NCBI GenBank assembly: GCA_900542495.1
Contig: UQNW01000013.1
Span: 1-64,000, forward strand
Length of the DNA: 64,000 bases
DNA from: an uncultured Roseburia sp.
GTDB lineage: Bacteria > Bacillota > Clostridia > Lachnospirales > Lachnospiraceae
Reading direction: 5' to 3'
The notes below the pieces were generated by a model. The model did no database searches and had not been told where the DNA came from. It saw only the letters and a program-made list of their open reading frames with translations. The position numbers were made by a program, and so were the translations under genes. Shown here piece by piece: positions 25,454 to 35,497 of the stretch (the first letter of the stretch is position 1; the number at the start of each line of letters is the position of its first letter).

Positions 25454-25861
25454 CTACTCTCTGATAAATTTTAAGGATAAAATTCCAACTACATAAACCA
25501 ATGCACATAACACCATAAAAACCAGTTTTCCACAGATTGCACCAGCTATGATCTGTACCAGCACGACCAGACCATGCAGCCAGATTGGAACATCGTGCAG
25601 ACATACTGCGATTCCTGCCTCTAACACGATGATCAGACACACCGGAACTACCGGGATCTTAAGTGCAAGAATACTCACCAGAATTGCCGCAAGAGCAATT
25701 ACGATCACTCCAAAAAGGAGCAGATACTGTTTATTATCCTCATAAAAAGCAAGTACCGGATTCTGCTGTCTGTGTCTGAACTTCTTCTTGGACTTCTTCG
25801 CATCCGTGCGTCTGAAATCCTCCACTACAACGTTCTCCTGCTTATTCTCATTCTCTGCCAT
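25454..25861 (-). CDS. Small polytopic membrane protein of unknown function
   Basis: A 135-residue protein. The basic N-terminal tail (residues 1-40, KKSKKKFRHRQQ) is followed by three or four hydrophobic segments between about 43 and 130 (YLLLFGVIVIALAAILVSIL, VCLIIVLEAGIAVC, LVVLVQIIAGAICG, VLCALVYVVGILSL). No family motif is recognised. It lies 70 bases upstream of the glycosyltransferase gene and may share its transcript. Upstream is a short AT-rich gap ahead of the divergent SGNH gene. Confidence 0.65.
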   Translation of the reverse strand: MAENENKQENVVVEDFRRTDAKKSKKKFRHRQQNPVLAFYEDNKQYLLLFGVIVIALAAILVSILALKIPVVPVCLIIVLEAGIAVCLHDVPIWLHGLVVLVQIIAGAICGKLVFMVLCALVYVVGILSLKFIRE

Positions 25862-25970
25862 TTAAAAAACCTCCAAAATATTACGAAACAGAATGTTTCC
25901 GTTTCTTACTAATCACTCAAAACATAAATGTGAACTCATTATAACAATTCCCTTTCAAAAGAACAAGTAA

Positions 25971-26002
25971 TTGTGGAAATATTCTTTTTTTTCCTATATA
26001 AT
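25971..26002 (+). promoter_or_regulatory. Possible promoter of the SGNH hydrolase gene
   Basis: TTGTGG (25971-25976) and TATAAT (25997-26002) are separated by 20 bases, longer than ideal; TATATA two bases upstream gives 18. The leader to the ATG at 26100 is about 90 bases. Confidence 0.35.
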
Positions 26003-26099
26003 GACTTAGACTTCATACACTTCTATGCAGCAGACCAATACGTGCCACGCTGTTAATAAAGCAAATGATGATATTTTGAAATAAAGAAGGTACTTAAAT

Positions 26100-27275
26100 A
26101 TGAACAATACAAACTGGGTTTCCGTGTGGGGAAATGCGGTATCAATCGCGGAACATCATCCGGAAGCTTATGCAAAAGACATTACATTACGTTATCCTGT
26201 ATACATTCCTTTTGACGGAGATGCACTCCGTTTCACACTTGACAATTATTGTGGAAAGGAAGCTGTCACGATCACCAAAGCCACAGTTGCAGTCGCTGCT
26301 TCTCCTGTCTACGAAAAAATGACACTGTCCTGCCCATGTAAAAATGAGACACTCTGTGACATCACTTTTTCCGGAAACGAATCTGTGACGATTGGCACAC
26401 ATCAGACTGCCCTCAGTGATCCAATTGCTTTCCCTGTCAAAAAGGGAATGACACTCTCGATCAGTCTTTATTTTGCTGATTTTACCTTAATGCAGTCCGC
26501 TGTTCTTGTGACCGGACCACTTTCCAAAGGATTTTTCTCCCTTGGAGATCAGACGCATGCTAAAAGTCTGCCGATGAATGATACAAAGACTACAAACTGG
26601 TTTTATTTTCTGAGTAACATTGAATTAATGACTTCCGAAGAAAACCATACGGTCATCTGCTATGGAGATTCGATCACCGCGGGCGCATGGCCGGATTATC
26701 TGACACTGCTTGCAAGAGAAAACCCGGATAATCACACTGCATTTATCCGACGCGCCACGAGCGGTTCAAGAATTTTGCGACAATATGAATGTATCACTTA
26801 CGATTCTTATGGGTTAAAAGGAACAAACCGTTTTCCGCATGAGATTCCGACCACTGGCGCAGATACTGTGATCATCCAGCAGGGAATCAACGACATCATT
26901 CATCCTGTTGGAATTGAGACAAACCCATTCCGTCCAATGAGTGATCTTCCAACGGCAAGGGAATTGATTGACGGCTATCGCTATTATATAGAAGAAGCGA
27001 AAAAATTACATTTAAAAGTCTATATGGGTACACTTCTTCCAATCTTTGGCTGGCGCACTTACGCAACCTTCCGCGATGATCTGCGCAATGAGTTGAATGC
27101 GTGGATTCGTTCTACGAAAGAAATCGACGGATGTATCGACTTTGATCTGGCACTGCGCGGAAGCGAGAATCCATCCGCATTCCGGGAAGGCTTCGACAGC
27201 GGCGATCACCTGCACCCGAGCAGCAAAGCCTATCAGGCGATGGCCGAATGTGCATATGAGGTTTTAAGGCGGTAA
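26100..27275 (+). CDS. SGNH/GDSL-family hydrolase
   Basis: A 391-residue probable carbohydrate or lipid esterase. Residues about 1-170 look like a beta-rich lid or carbohydrate-binding domain. The SGNH core begins at ICYGDSITAGAWPDY (nucleophile Ser in GDSI, near 194). It has QQGINDII (block III Asn) and ends with the Asp-His pair in DSGDHLHPSSKAYQ. No signal peptide or LPXTG is seen, so the enzyme probably acts in the cytosol, e.g. on imported acetylated oligosaccharides. That last point is inference. A strong bidirectional terminator follows. Confidence 0.85.
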   Translation: MNNTNWVSVWGNAVSIAEHHPEAYAKDITLRYPVYIPFDGDALRFTLDNYCGKEAVTITKATVAVAASPVYEKMTLSCPCKNETLCDITFSGNESVTIGTHQTALSDPIAFPVKKGMTLSISLYFADFTLMQSAVLVTGPLSKGFFSLGDQTHAKSLPMNDTKTTNWFYFLSNIELMTSEENHTVICYGDSITAGAWPDYLTLLARENPDNHTAFIRRATSGSRILRQYECITYDSYGLKGTNRFPHEIPTTGADTVIIQQGINDIIHPVGIETNPFRPMSDLPTARELIDGYRYYIEEAKKLHLKVYMGTLLPIFGWRTYATFRDDLRNELNAWIRSTKEIDGCIDFDLALRGSENPSAFREGFDSGDHLHPSSKAYQAMAECAYEVLRR

Positions 27276-27342
27276 ATGTGTGAAATATCTCGTGAAATAC
27301 TTTACTTTTTTCGAATGCGATTTTGAACAGATACAAAAAACA

Positions 27343-27385
27343 GAAAACCCAGTAAATCAAGAAGCCTTGATTTTACTGGGTTTTC
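27343..27385. terminator. Bidirectional terminator between SGNH gene and tRNA-Thr
   Basis: GAAAACCCAGTAAATCAAG pairs with CTTGATTTTACTGGGTTTTC across AAGC. The arms end in A and T runs on both sides, so it can serve the plus-strand gene and the minus-strand tRNA. Confidence 0.85.
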
Positions 27386-27392
27386 TCAATTA

Positions 27393-27465
<73 letters not shown>

Positions 27466-27661
27466 ATGACGAATCAGTCACGAAAACTATTATATCGGAT
27501 TCTGAAAAAAATGCAACTCTTTTTTTCAGAAATTTATAATTAATTTTACACGAACACTATTGACATTTTATCATTTCATAATAAAATGTTTTATAGTTTG
27601 TTTATTATTAGTAAACTTTTTGTAACCATTCAGTATTTTTTCAGGATTGGAGGCATGCGGT

Positions 27662-28201
27662 ATGGATATTGGAAAACGAATGAAAGAACTTCGCATTCAA
27701 TATGGACTGACACAGCAGGAACTTGCCGACCGTTCGGAGCTTACCAAGGGGTTTATCTCCCAGCTGGAACGCAACCAGAACACACCGTCGATTGGAACAC
27801 TGCTCGATATCATTCAGTGTCTCGGAACAACACCGGCAGAATTTTTTACCGATGAAGAACCGGAACAGATCGTATTTAAAAATGAAGACTTTTTCACGAA
27901 GGTGAATGAAGACAAGCATAATATCATTGAATGGGTGGTTCCGAATGCCCAGAAGGATTCCATGGAACCCGTAAAACTCACGTTAAACGCCGGCGGTTCT
28001 TCTGATATTATACTGCCCCATTCCGGTGAAGAATTTGGTTACGTCATCAAAGGAACGGTCAAAGTATTTTACGGTGGAAAAAGCCATATGGTACATGCCG
28101 GAGAATCTTTTTATTTTAAAGCCGACAAAAAACATTACATAGAAAATCCCGGCACACGTGATGCCGTTTTGATCTGGGTATCTACTCCGCCCAGCTTTTA
28201 A
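27662..28201 (+). CDS. XRE-family regulator with C-terminal cupin, likely polyamine regulator
   Basis: A 179-residue protein with an N-terminal XRE helix-turn-helix (about 4-60, LTQQELADRSELTKGFISQLERN) and a C-terminal cupin_2 domain (about 105-175, PHSGEEFGYVIKGTVKVFYGG, HAGESFYFKADKKHYIENPG). This is the architecture of PuuR-like regulators. It leads a plus-strand operon with potABCD, 35 bases ahead of potA, and so probably senses polyamines and controls uptake. The start at 27662 follows GGAGG by 8 bases; the open frame before it begins only with TTG. TTGACA at 27559 may be part of its promoter. Confidence 0.88.
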   Translation: MDIGKRMKELRIQYGLTQQELADRSELTKGFISQLERNQNTPSIGTLLDIIQCLGTTPAEFFTDEEPEQIVFKNEDFFTKVNEDKHNIIEWVVPNAQKDSMEPVKLTLNAGGSSDIILPHSGEEFGYVIKGTVKVFYGGKSHMVHAGESFYFKADKKHYIENPGTRDAVLIWVSTPPSF

Positions 28202-28236
28202 AATACGCTCAGAGGAATTGAGAAAGGAATCATGTT

Positions 28237-29310
28237 ATGAGTAAAAAGTTAATCAATTTTGTCGATATTTCCAAGTCTTATGGAAACAATCTGGTACTTG
28301 ATGAATTAAATTTATATATCCGCGAGAATGAGTTTATCACGCTCCTAGGTCCATCAGGGTGTGGAAAAACAACAACGCTCCGCATTTTAGGCGGTTTTGA
28401 GACACCCGATAAGGGACAGGTCATCTTCGATGGTGTCGACATTACCAGCCTGCCTCCAAATAAAAGAAATCTGAATACTGTTTTCCAGAAATACGCTTTA
28501 TTCCCACATATGTCGATTGCAGAAAATATCGCATTCGGATTAAAGATCAATAAAAAAAGCAAAGAATATATCAACGATAAAATCAAATACGCCTTAAAAT
28601 TAGTAAACCTTGACGGTTTTGAAAACCGTTCCATCGACTCCTTAAGCGGCGGTCAGCAGCAGCGAATTGCCATTGCCCGCGCGATTGTCAACGAACCGAA
28701 GGTTCTTCTCTTAGATGAGCCGCTCGGCGCGCTCGATTTAAAACTGCGTCAGGATATGCAGTATGAGCTGATCCGCCTGAAAAACGAACTTGGAATCACT
28801 TTCGTTTACGTCACACATGACCAGGAAGAAGCACTTACCATGTCCGATACGATCGTCGTTATGAATCAGGGATACATCCAGCAGATCGGTACACCGGAAA
28901 TGATCTACAATGAACCTACGAACGCTTTCGTCGCAGACTTTATCGGTGACAGCAATATCATCGATGGAACTATGATCCAGGACAAAGTCGTGGAAATCCT
29001 CGGTGTAAAGATTCCTTGTGTCGATGAAGGTTTTGGAAATAACACTCCGGTGGACGTTGTGATCCGCCCGGAGGATATTGAGATTGTAGAACCGGAAAAA
29101 GGATTTATGGAGGGTGATATCACCTCTGTGATTTTCAAAGGCGTTCATTATGAAATTGAGATCATGGCAAATGGTTTCGAGTGGCTGGTTCACACCACAC
29201 TGCTCCACAATGTAGGCGAACATGTTGGAATCAACGTCATTCCTTTCAATATCCAGATCATGAACAAACCGGAATCTGAGGATGAGGAGGCCGTAGAGAT
29301 CGATGCGTAA
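28237..29310 (+). CDS. potA: Spermidine/putrescine ABC transporter ATPase PotA
   Basis: A 357-residue ATPase that powers polyamine import. Walker A is GPSGCGKTT, the signature LSGGQQQR, Walker B VLLLDEPLGALD, and the H-loop THDQEEA. A C-terminal TOBE-like regulatory domain covers about 250-350 and is typical of PotA/MalK-type subunits. AAAGGAATC lies upstream of the ATG. Its last eight bases overlap the potB start (ATGCGTAA), so the two are translationally coupled. Confidence 0.95.
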   Translation: MSKKLINFVDISKSYGNNLVLDELNLYIRENEFITLLGPSGCGKTTTLRILGGFETPDKGQVIFDGVDITSLPPNKRNLNTVFQKYALFPHMSIAENIAFGLKINKKSKEYINDKIKYALKLVNLDGFENRSIDSLSGGQQQRIAIARAIVNEPKVLLLDEPLGALDLKLRQDMQYELIRLKNELGITFVYVTHDQEEALTMSDTIVVMNQGYIQQIGTPEMIYNEPTNAFVADFIGDSNIIDGTMIQDKVVEILGVKIPCVDEGFGNNTPVDVVIRPEDIEIVEPEKGFMEGDITSVIFKGVHYEIEIMANGFEWLVHTTLLHNVGEHVGINVIPFNIQIMNKPESEDEEAVEIDA

Positions 29311-30127
29311 ATTAGGAAGACAATTATTTGCTGGTCCGTATCTCATATGGATCATCGGCTTTATCTTCCTTCCGCTGGCAATGATCATTTATTATGCATT
29401 CACCACCTCCGGAGGAACTTTTACTTTTGAAAACGTGGCTGCTATCGCAGATCCTGTGCATGTAAAATCCATTCTTTTATCTTTAAAGCTTGGCATTATC
29501 TGCACGGTTGTCTGTCTGCTGTTAGCCTACCCTCTTGCCATGATCTTAAATGGCTTAAAAATTAAACAACAGGGATTTGTTGTTTTCATCTTCATTTTAC
29601 CAATGTGGATGAACTTCATGCTCCGTATCCTTGCATGGCGTTTGCTTTTATCGAACAACGGAATCGTAAATGCAATTTTCCAGTTTTTGGGATTTGGCAC
29701 GATCAAAATGCTCAATACACAGACTGCGGTTGTATTCGGTATGGTTTACGACTTCCTTCCATTTATGATCCTGCCAATTTATAACTCCATGGCACGGATC
29801 AAAAATGATGTCATTGAGGCTGCGAAAGACCTCGGTGCGAGCAATGCCATTATTTTATTTAAGATCATCATTCCGCTGACCTTATCCGGCATTATCAGCG
29901 GCATTATCATGGTCTTTGTTCCTGCGCTGACTTCCTTCGTCATCTCCGACCTGTTAGGCGGTGGAAAGGTGCTTCTGATCGGTAACGTGATCGAGCAGGA
30001 ATTTATGCAGGGAACCAACTGGAACTTAGGCTCCGGTCTTTCTGTTGTGTTAATGATTTTTGTCGTCGCAAGCATGGCTCTCATGAATATTTTCGATAAA
30101 GACGGCGGAGGTACTGCGGTATGGTAA
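29303..30127 (+). CDS. potB: Spermidine/putrescine ABC transporter permease PotB
   Basis: A 274-residue inner-membrane permease of the binding-protein-dependent type. Six membrane helices start with YLIWIIGFIFLPLAMIIYY. The EAA loop VIEAAKDLGASNAIILFKIIIP is the contact with PotA. It pairs with PotC to form the channel. It overlaps potA by 8 bases and potC by 7 bases. Confidence 0.93.
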   Translation: MRKLGRQLFAGPYLIWIIGFIFLPLAMIIYYAFTTSGGTFTFENVAAIADPVHVKSILLSLKLGIICTVVCLLLAYPLAMILNGLKIKQQGFVVFIFILPMWMNFMLRILAWRLLLSNNGIVNAIFQFLGFGTIKMLNTQTAVVFGMVYDFLPFMILPIYNSMARIKNDVIEAAKDLGASNAIILFKIIIPLTLSGIISGIIMVFVPALTSFVISDLLGGGKVLLIGNVIEQEFMQGTNWNLGSGLSVVLMIFVVASMALMNIFDKDGGGTAVW

Positions 30128-30903
30128 AAAAAGCTGCGTCAAGAATTTATCTTGCACTTATATTTTTATTTTTATATCTTCCAATTTTAGTGTTGATCAT
30201 CCTGTCTTTCAACAATTCCAAATCCCGTGTTGTATGGGGTGGATTTACCTTAAAATGGTACGCAGAATGTTTCCAGAATGAAACGATCACAAATGCTTTT
30301 GTGACAACCATTCAGATCACACTCGCTGCCGCAGTCATCTCCACACTGCTTGGAACTCTGGCTGCGATCGGTATCAGTGCTATGAAAAAAAAGAACAAAG
30401 CAATCATGTTAGGTGCTACTAACATTCCTCTTTTAAATGCGGATATCGTGACCGGAATCGCAATGATGCTTTTGTTTGTAAAATTCATGAACCTCGGTTT
30501 TGTAACGGTTCTGATCGCACATATTACTTTTGACATCCCTTATGTCATCTTAAATGTGCTTCCAAAATTAAACCAGGCAAACCGTTACACCTACGAAGCC
30601 GCCTTAGACCTCGGTGCCACACCGCTTTATGCCTTTTTCAAGATTACATGGCCTGAGATCAAATCCGGCGTTTTCTCCGGTTTTTTAATGGCAGTCACAA
30701 TGTCGTTAGATGATTTTTCCATTACTTTCTTTACCAAGGGAGCCGGCGTAAACACACTCTCCACCATGCTGTATACAGAGCTTCGTAAGGGAATCCGCCC
30801 GGAATTATATGCGCTGTCCACCATTTTATTTATGATCGCATTCCTGCTTCTTCTTGTAATGAACCACCGTTCCGAGGGAAAAGCGGTAAAACAGGTAATT
30901 TAG
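30121..30903 (+). CDS. potC: Spermidine/putrescine ABC transporter permease PotC
   Basis: A 260-residue permease with six membrane helices. The first is IYLALIFLFLYLPILVLIILSF, and the EAA loop is YEAALDLGATPLYAFFKITWPEI. DDFSITFFTKG matches PotC-type subunits. Its start overlaps the potB stop and its stop is 9 bases before potD, which has its own GGAGG. Confidence 0.93.
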   Translation: MVKKAASRIYLALIFLFLYLPILVLIILSFNNSKSRVVWGGFTLKWYAECFQNETITNAFVTTIQITLAAAVISTLLGTLAAIGISAMKKKNKAIMLGATNIPLLNADIVTGIAMMLLFVKFMNLGFVTVLIAHITFDIPYVILNVLPKLNQANRYTYEAALDLGATPLYAFFKITWPEIKSGVFSGFLMAVTMSLDDFSITFFTKGAGVNTLSTMLYTELRKGIRPELYALSTILFMIAFLLLLVMNHRSEGKAVKQVI

Positions 30904-30912
30904 GAGGCTGTT

Positions 30913-31989
30913 ATGAAAAAAAGATTTCTGACATTTTTTACTTTATGCCTCATGGCAAGTGTGCTCTCCTCCTGTGGAAAAAGCACATCTTCTGCTGAGA
31001 CTGCAAAAAAAGACGACAATACTTTAGTAATTTTAAATTATGGAAAATACATTGATGATTCCGTTCTCGACCAGTTTGAAAAAGAGACCGGAATTAAAGT
31101 GAAGTTAGAGGAATATGAAAGCCCGGAAGAAATGTATACCAAGTTTTCTGCCGGCTCGATCAATTACGATCTCGTATGTACTTCTGACTATATGGTGGAA
31201 CGCCTGATCAATGAGGATCAGGTATTGGAGATTAATTTTGACAATTTTGAATATTACAAAAATATCGATCCTGCCATTATTGAAGCATCCAGAATTTTTG
31301 ACCCGGAAAACAAATATTCCATGCCCTATTTTTACGGAACACTTGGCATCCTTTACAACACGACTATGGTGCCGGATGACGAAGTCACAACCTGGAATGT
31401 TCTCTGGGATGAAAAATACAAAGACCGTATCATTATGCAGAACTCTGTACGTGACAGCTTCACTCCTGCGTTAAGGCTGTTAGATTACGACATCAACACA
31501 ACCGATGAAAACGAGCTGAATGATGCGTTGGATCTTCTGATCCGCCAGAAACCTCTCGTCTACGCTTACTATGTAGATGAGACCGGAGATGAAATGGCAG
31601 CCGGAAACGCTGCAATGGCACTTGTTTACTCTGGGGAAGCTGCTTATGCCATTGATTTAAATGATGACCTCTCCTACAATGTTCCAAAGGAAGGTTCAAA
31701 CTTATGGATTGACTCCTGGTTCATGCCAAAATCCTGCCATAACACAGAGTATGCTGAGAAGTTTTTGGATTTTCTATGCCGGGAAGACATCGGGCTTATC
31801 AACTTTGATTACGTTTACTATGCCACACCGAACCTGGCAGTAAAAGAGAATCTGGATGAGGAAACCTTATCTGACACAACCATTTTCCCGACAGAAGAAA
31901 CCCTCGAAAACTGCACTGTTTATAAGCAATATGATGCAGACACTACAAAGTTATCGAATTATCTCTGGAAAAAATTAAAATCCGAATAA
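30913..31989 (+). CDS. potD: Polyamine-binding lipoprotein PotD
   Basis: A 358-residue extracellular substrate-binding protein. The signal peptide ends in a lipobox VLSSC with Cys21, so it is anchored to the membrane outer face. The mature part begins with a Ser/Lys-rich linker. LVILNYGKYIDDSVLDQFEKETG is the usual PotD/PotF start, and later AYAIDLNDDLSYNVPKEGSNLW is the ligand-side segment. AGGAGG lies upstream. It closes the XRE-cupin-potABCD operon, with the terminator at 32050. Confidence 0.94.
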   Translation: MKKRFLTFFTLCLMASVLSSCGKSTSSAETAKKDDNTLVILNYGKYIDDSVLDQFEKETGIKVKLEEYESPEEMYTKFSAGSINYDLVCTSDYMVERLINEDQVLEINFDNFEYYKNIDPAIIEASRIFDPENKYSMPYFYGTLGILYNTTMVPDDEVTTWNVLWDEKYKDRIIMQNSVRDSFTPALRLLDYDINTTDENELNDALDLLIRQKPLVYAYYVDETGDEMAAGNAAMALVYSGEAAYAIDLNDDLSYNVPKEGSNLWIDSWFMPKSCHNTEYAEKFLDFLCREDIGLINFDYVYYATPNLAVKENLDEETLSDTTIFPTEETLENCTVYKQYDADTTKLSNYLWKKLKSE

Positions 31990-32049
31990 TAAAATTTTTC
32001 GAAACTTTTTTCTTTTCCTATTGTTTTTTCAATTTATTCATGATAAAGT

Positions 32050-32083
32050 AAATCCACGCAGTTCCCGATGCGTGGATTTTTTT
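32050..32083 (+). terminator. Terminator of the pot operon
   Basis: AAATCCACGCA and TGCGTGGATTT enclose GTTCCCGA, followed by a run of T. It lies 60 bases after the potD stop. Confidence 0.9.
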
Positions 32084-32184
32084 ACGGATTTTATTTAAAA
32101 TCTGTCCTATGTATATCGTTTTATTTCCAGACAATACTGAATGTAAATGTTTTCCCATGGTCTCATGCTATTGGGAGGATTTTT

Positions 32185-33081
32185 ATGACATATCAGGAAT
32201 TCAAAGAAAATGTAACAACAGCGATTCAGGCGCGGCTTGGATCTTCTGTGAAGGTAACGATTCAGGAGATTATCAAGAATAATGACACACATTACGACGG
32301 TCTCACGATCTTATCGAATCAGTTGAATATTTCCCCAACTATTTATCTGAATTTTTATTTTAAGCAATACCAGAAAGGCAGATCCTTAGAGGAAATCTAT
32401 CATGATATCCTGTCGGTTTACAAGGAAAACAAGCCTTCCGGCAATATCGACATTTCCTTTTTTACCGACTATGAACAGGTGAAAAAACGGATTGTCTTCA
32501 AGCTGATCAATTATGAGCAGAACAGACAACTTCTTGAAAAGATTCCGCATATAAGACTCTTAGATCTCGCGATCATTTTTAATTGTCTCGTCGAAGCCGA
32601 TGCGACAGGAAATGCAACAATCCTGATCTATAACAATCATCTTTCCCTGTGGAATATCACAAGGGACGACCTCTATCAGCTCGCCATGAAAAACACTCCG
32701 AAGCTCCTTACCTATGAGCTGCGGGATATGTCTGATGTTCTGATCGAGCTAATGGCTGGCGTCCCTTGTAATTCCATGAATGAAGAACTGGAATATATGG
32801 TTCCCATGTATGTTCTTTCAAATAAAAGCAAATTAAATGGTTCCGGCTGTATCCTGTACCATAATCTTTTGCACAATCTCTGTGAAAAGTTAGAGTGTGA
32901 TCTGTATATTCTTCCAAGCAGCATCCATGAAGTGATCCTGCTTCCTGCATACGATCATGATTCTTATGACGAACTTACCTCTATGGTAAAAGAAGTCAAT
33001 TCCACACAATTATCCAGAGAAGAAGTCTTATCAGACCACGTCTATTATTATTCCCGTGAGACCGGTCAGATTTCTATGTAG
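32185..33081 (+). CDS. DUF5688-family protein
   Basis: A 298-residue protein of a family spread in Lachnospiraceae, function unknown. It begins MTYQEFKENVTTAIQARLG and has the typical DGLTILSNQLNISPTIYLN segment near 45 and RSLEEIYHDIL near 72. The end reads EEVLSDHVYYYSRETGQISM. There is no signal peptide or membrane helix. GGGAGG lies 5 bases before the ATG at 32185; the frame upstream runs through the pot terminator. The stop is 3 bases from that of glgA on the other strand (convergent). Confidence 0.8.
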   Translation: MTYQEFKENVTTAIQARLGSSVKVTIQEIIKNNDTHYDGLTILSNQLNISPTIYLNFYFKQYQKGRSLEEIYHDILSVYKENKPSGNIDISFFTDYEQVKKRIVFKLINYEQNRQLLEKIPHIRLLDLAIIFNCLVEADATGNATILIYNNHLSLWNITRDDLYQLAMKNTPKLLTYELRDMSDVLIELMAGVPCNSMNEELEYMVPMYVLSNKSKLNGSGCILYHNLLHNLCEKLECDLYILPSSIHEVILLPAYDHDSYDELTSMVKEVNSTQLSREEVLSDHVYYYSRETGQISM

Positions 33082-33084
33082 CTC

Positions 33085-34536
33085 TTATTGAAAATCTGTC
33101 AGTTTTTCATATAATGCCTCATATTTGCCTGCAGAACGCTTCCACGAGAAATCCTGTTTCATTCCCCTCTGGATGAGTCCGTTCCACTCCTTTTTATGGT
33201 CATTGAAAACAGAGAGTGCATAACGGATCGTGCCAAGCATCTCATGCGCATTGTAATTGGCAAACGAAAAACCGGTTCCAGTATGTTCATATTCATTGTA
33301 CGCTTCCACGGTGTCTTTTAATCCACCTGTTTCCCTTACGATTGGAACAGTTCCATATCTTAAACTCATAAGCTGTGACAATCCGCAAGGTTCAAAAAGT
33401 GACGGCATTAAAAAGGCATCGCAGGAAGCGTAGATACGGTGTGCCATTTCCTCTGAGTAGCCAATATTCGCATAAAGTTTTTCTGGATATTTCTGTGCAA
33501 AATAACGGAGCATATCCTGATACCGGTCTTCCCCTGTTCCAAGCACTACGATCTGCACATCCTCTGTTGCTAACAGTTCATCCATAATATATGCGACCAG
33601 ATCAAAACCTTTCTGACTTGTCATTCTTGAGACAATACCGATCAGCATTGCATTTTCTTTTACTGGAAGTCCAAGTTCTTTCTGTAATTTGGATTTGTTC
33701 AGTTTCTTGCCGTCCTGAAAACTACTCTCATTAAAATGATTATAAATATATGGATCATTCTGCGGATCATACTCTCCATAATCTAATCCATTCAAAATGC
33801 CGTACAGATCATTCTTTCTGACTCGAAGCAGTCCGTCTAATCCCTCTCCGCCCTGCTCTGTCGTAATCTCATAGGCATAAGTCTCACTGACAGTCGTCAC
33901 TGCATCTGCATAAACAATGCCGCCTTTTAAGTAATTTGCCTCACCGTAAGACTCTAATTTGTCTGCCGTAAAGATCTGCTCCGGAAGTCCTGTAATATCC
34001 ATAACCGCAGGGAGACTCCAGCGTCCCTGAAATTTCAGATTATGAATGGAAAATACCGTCCGGATTCCGCGGTAATAATTCTCATCTCCATATAACGTCT
34101 TTAAAAACACAGGTATCAGACCTGTCTGCCAGTCATGGCAGTGAATGATATCCGGGCAGAAATCCAGAAACGGCAGTGCCTCTAAAACTGCCTTGGAAAA
34201 GTATGCAAACTTCTCTATATCCTGATAAAGCTCATTATACGGCTTATCTCCGGCAAAATAAAATTCATTATCTACAAAATAATAGGTGATACCATCCTGT
34301 TTTGTTTCAAAAATGCCGGCATATTGTTTTCGCCAGCTTAGATTCACATAAAAGTGACATTTAAAATGAAGCTGTTCCTTAAAACGTTCATCCATGCACA
34401 GATACTTCGGTAATATGATACGCACATCATACTTTTTCCTGTCAAAATACTTTGGCAGTGAGCCGGTTACATCTGCAAGACCTCCTGTTTTGATAAAAGG
34501 AACAGCTTCTGAAGCAGCAAATAATATTTTTTTCAT
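33085..34536 (-). CDS. glgA: Glycogen synthase (ADP-glucose type)
   Basis: A 483-residue GT5 enzyme that extends alpha-1,4-glucan from ADP-glucose. The N-terminal KTGGLADVTGSLPKYF binds ADP-glucose. The C-terminal PSLFEPCGLSQLMSLRYGTVPIVRETGGL carries the catalytic EX7E-like glutamates. GGAGG stands before the ATG at 34536; the frame further up overlaps the spo0A stop region. glgC/glgB are absent here. It lies directly after spo0A, so glycogen storage might be linked to entry into sporulation, which is inference. Confidence 0.94.
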   Translation of the reverse strand: MKKILFAASEAVPFIKTGGLADVTGSLPKYFDRKKYDVRIILPKYLCMDERFKEQLHFKCHFYVNLSWRKQYAGIFETKQDGITYYFVDNEFYFAGDKPYNELYQDIEKFAYFSKAVLEALPFLDFCPDIIHCHDWQTGLIPVFLKTLYGDENYYRGIRTVFSIHNLKFQGRWSLPAVMDITGLPEQIFTADKLESYGEANYLKGGIVYADAVTTVSETYAYEITTEQGGEGLDGLLRVRKNDLYGILNGLDYGEYDPQNDPYIYNHFNESSFQDGKKLNKSKLQKELGLPVKENAMLIGIVSRMTSQKGFDLVAYIMDELLATEDVQIVVLGTGEDRYQDMLRYFAQKYPEKLYANIGYSEEMAHRIYASCDAFLMPSLFEPCGLSQLMSLRYGTVPIVRETGGLKDTVEAYNEYEHTGTGFSFANYNAHEMLGTIRYALSVFNDHKKEWNGLIQRGMKQDFSWKRSAGKYEALYEKLTDFQ

Positions 34537-34613
34537 GTTATAAACCCTCCAAACCCCGAAATACTTCGAAATCTTAAGAATATTATAACCCTTTTTTCTC
34601 TTTCTGAAAAGCA

Positions 34614-35411
34614 CTAATACATTTTGTATTCCAGCCGGATACGGTCTGTGATCAATGCGATAAACTCTGAATTGGTAGGTTTTCCTTTTCCATTGTGAAT
34701 GGTATAGCCAAACATCTCATCAATCGTGTCCATCTTGCCTCTGCTCCACGCCACCTCAATCGCATGTCGGATAGCACGCTCTACACGGCTGGATGTCGTC
34801 TGATATTTTTTTGCGATCGTTGGATATAAAATCTTCGTGATTGAATTTAACATATCCATATCATTGACTGACATCACGATTGCATCTCTTAAATACTGAT
34901 ATCCTTTGATATGAGCCGGCACACCGATCTCATGAATGATCTCTGTCACATCTGCCTCAAGATTCTTTGTGCTGACCTCCTCCGCTTTCTCATAGGCATT
35001 TACCTTACGTGCTTCCGTATTCTTTGCATTTGGCGTGATCTTCGCCTTTTTGATCCGGTTAATGACCATGTCATTGTCGAATGGTTTCATAATATAATAA
35101 TCTGCACCCAGTTCAAATGCATCTTCTGTGATTTTTTCCTGACCAATGGCGCTGATCATAATAAAAGTCGGATGTTTTTTGATCGTCTTATCATGATTCA
35201 CACGGTCTAATACGCCTAGTCCGTCTAATTTTGGCATTACAATGTCAAGCAGAACAACATCCGGTTCCTTCGTCTTGATCACATTGTAAGCTTCCTCCCC
35301 ATCTTTAGCAGTTCCAACGACATTCAGTTCATCATCACTGTCGATGATATCCCCCAATAATCGCAACATTCTCTCATTATCATCTGCGATTGCTACATTC
35401 AGTTTCTCCAT
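34614..35411 (-). CDS. spo0A: Stage 0 sporulation response regulator Spo0A
   Basis: A 265-residue master regulator of sporulation. The receiver domain (1-120) carries the acidic pocket Asp10-Asp11, phosphoacceptor Asp56 (VVLLDIVMP) and Lys107-type KPFDN. The Spo0A C-terminal DNA-binding domain (about 150-265) includes the conserved SRVERAIRHAIEVAWSRG recognition helix, which binds 0A boxes (TGTCGAA). Such a box lies upstream at 35509. It follows spoIVB, the usual order in Clostridia. Confidence 0.98.
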   Translation of the reverse strand: MEKLNVAIADDNERMLRLLGDIIDSDDELNVVGTAKDGEEAYNVIKTKEPDVVLLDIVMPKLDGLGVLDRVNHDKTIKKHPTFIMISAIGQEKITEDAFELGADYYIMKPFDNDMVINRIKKAKITPNAKNTEARKVNAYEKAEEVSTKNLEADVTEIIHEIGVPAHIKGYQYLRDAIVMSVNDMDMLNSITKILYPTIAKKYQTTSSRVERAIRHAIEVAWSRGKMDTIDEMFGYTIHNGKGKPTNSEFIALITDRIRLEYKMY

Positions 35412-35497
35412 GCTGGTCCTCCTGCTGACTCTAATACATTCGTAAAGTGTGCTTTTCGGGCACCCCTTTACCTGTACATAAGGATACTCATTTATAT

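Noticed and set aside
25398..25640. 80-codon minus-strand frame inside the small membrane protein gene
   Set aside because: Shadow of the 135-residue gene in another frame.
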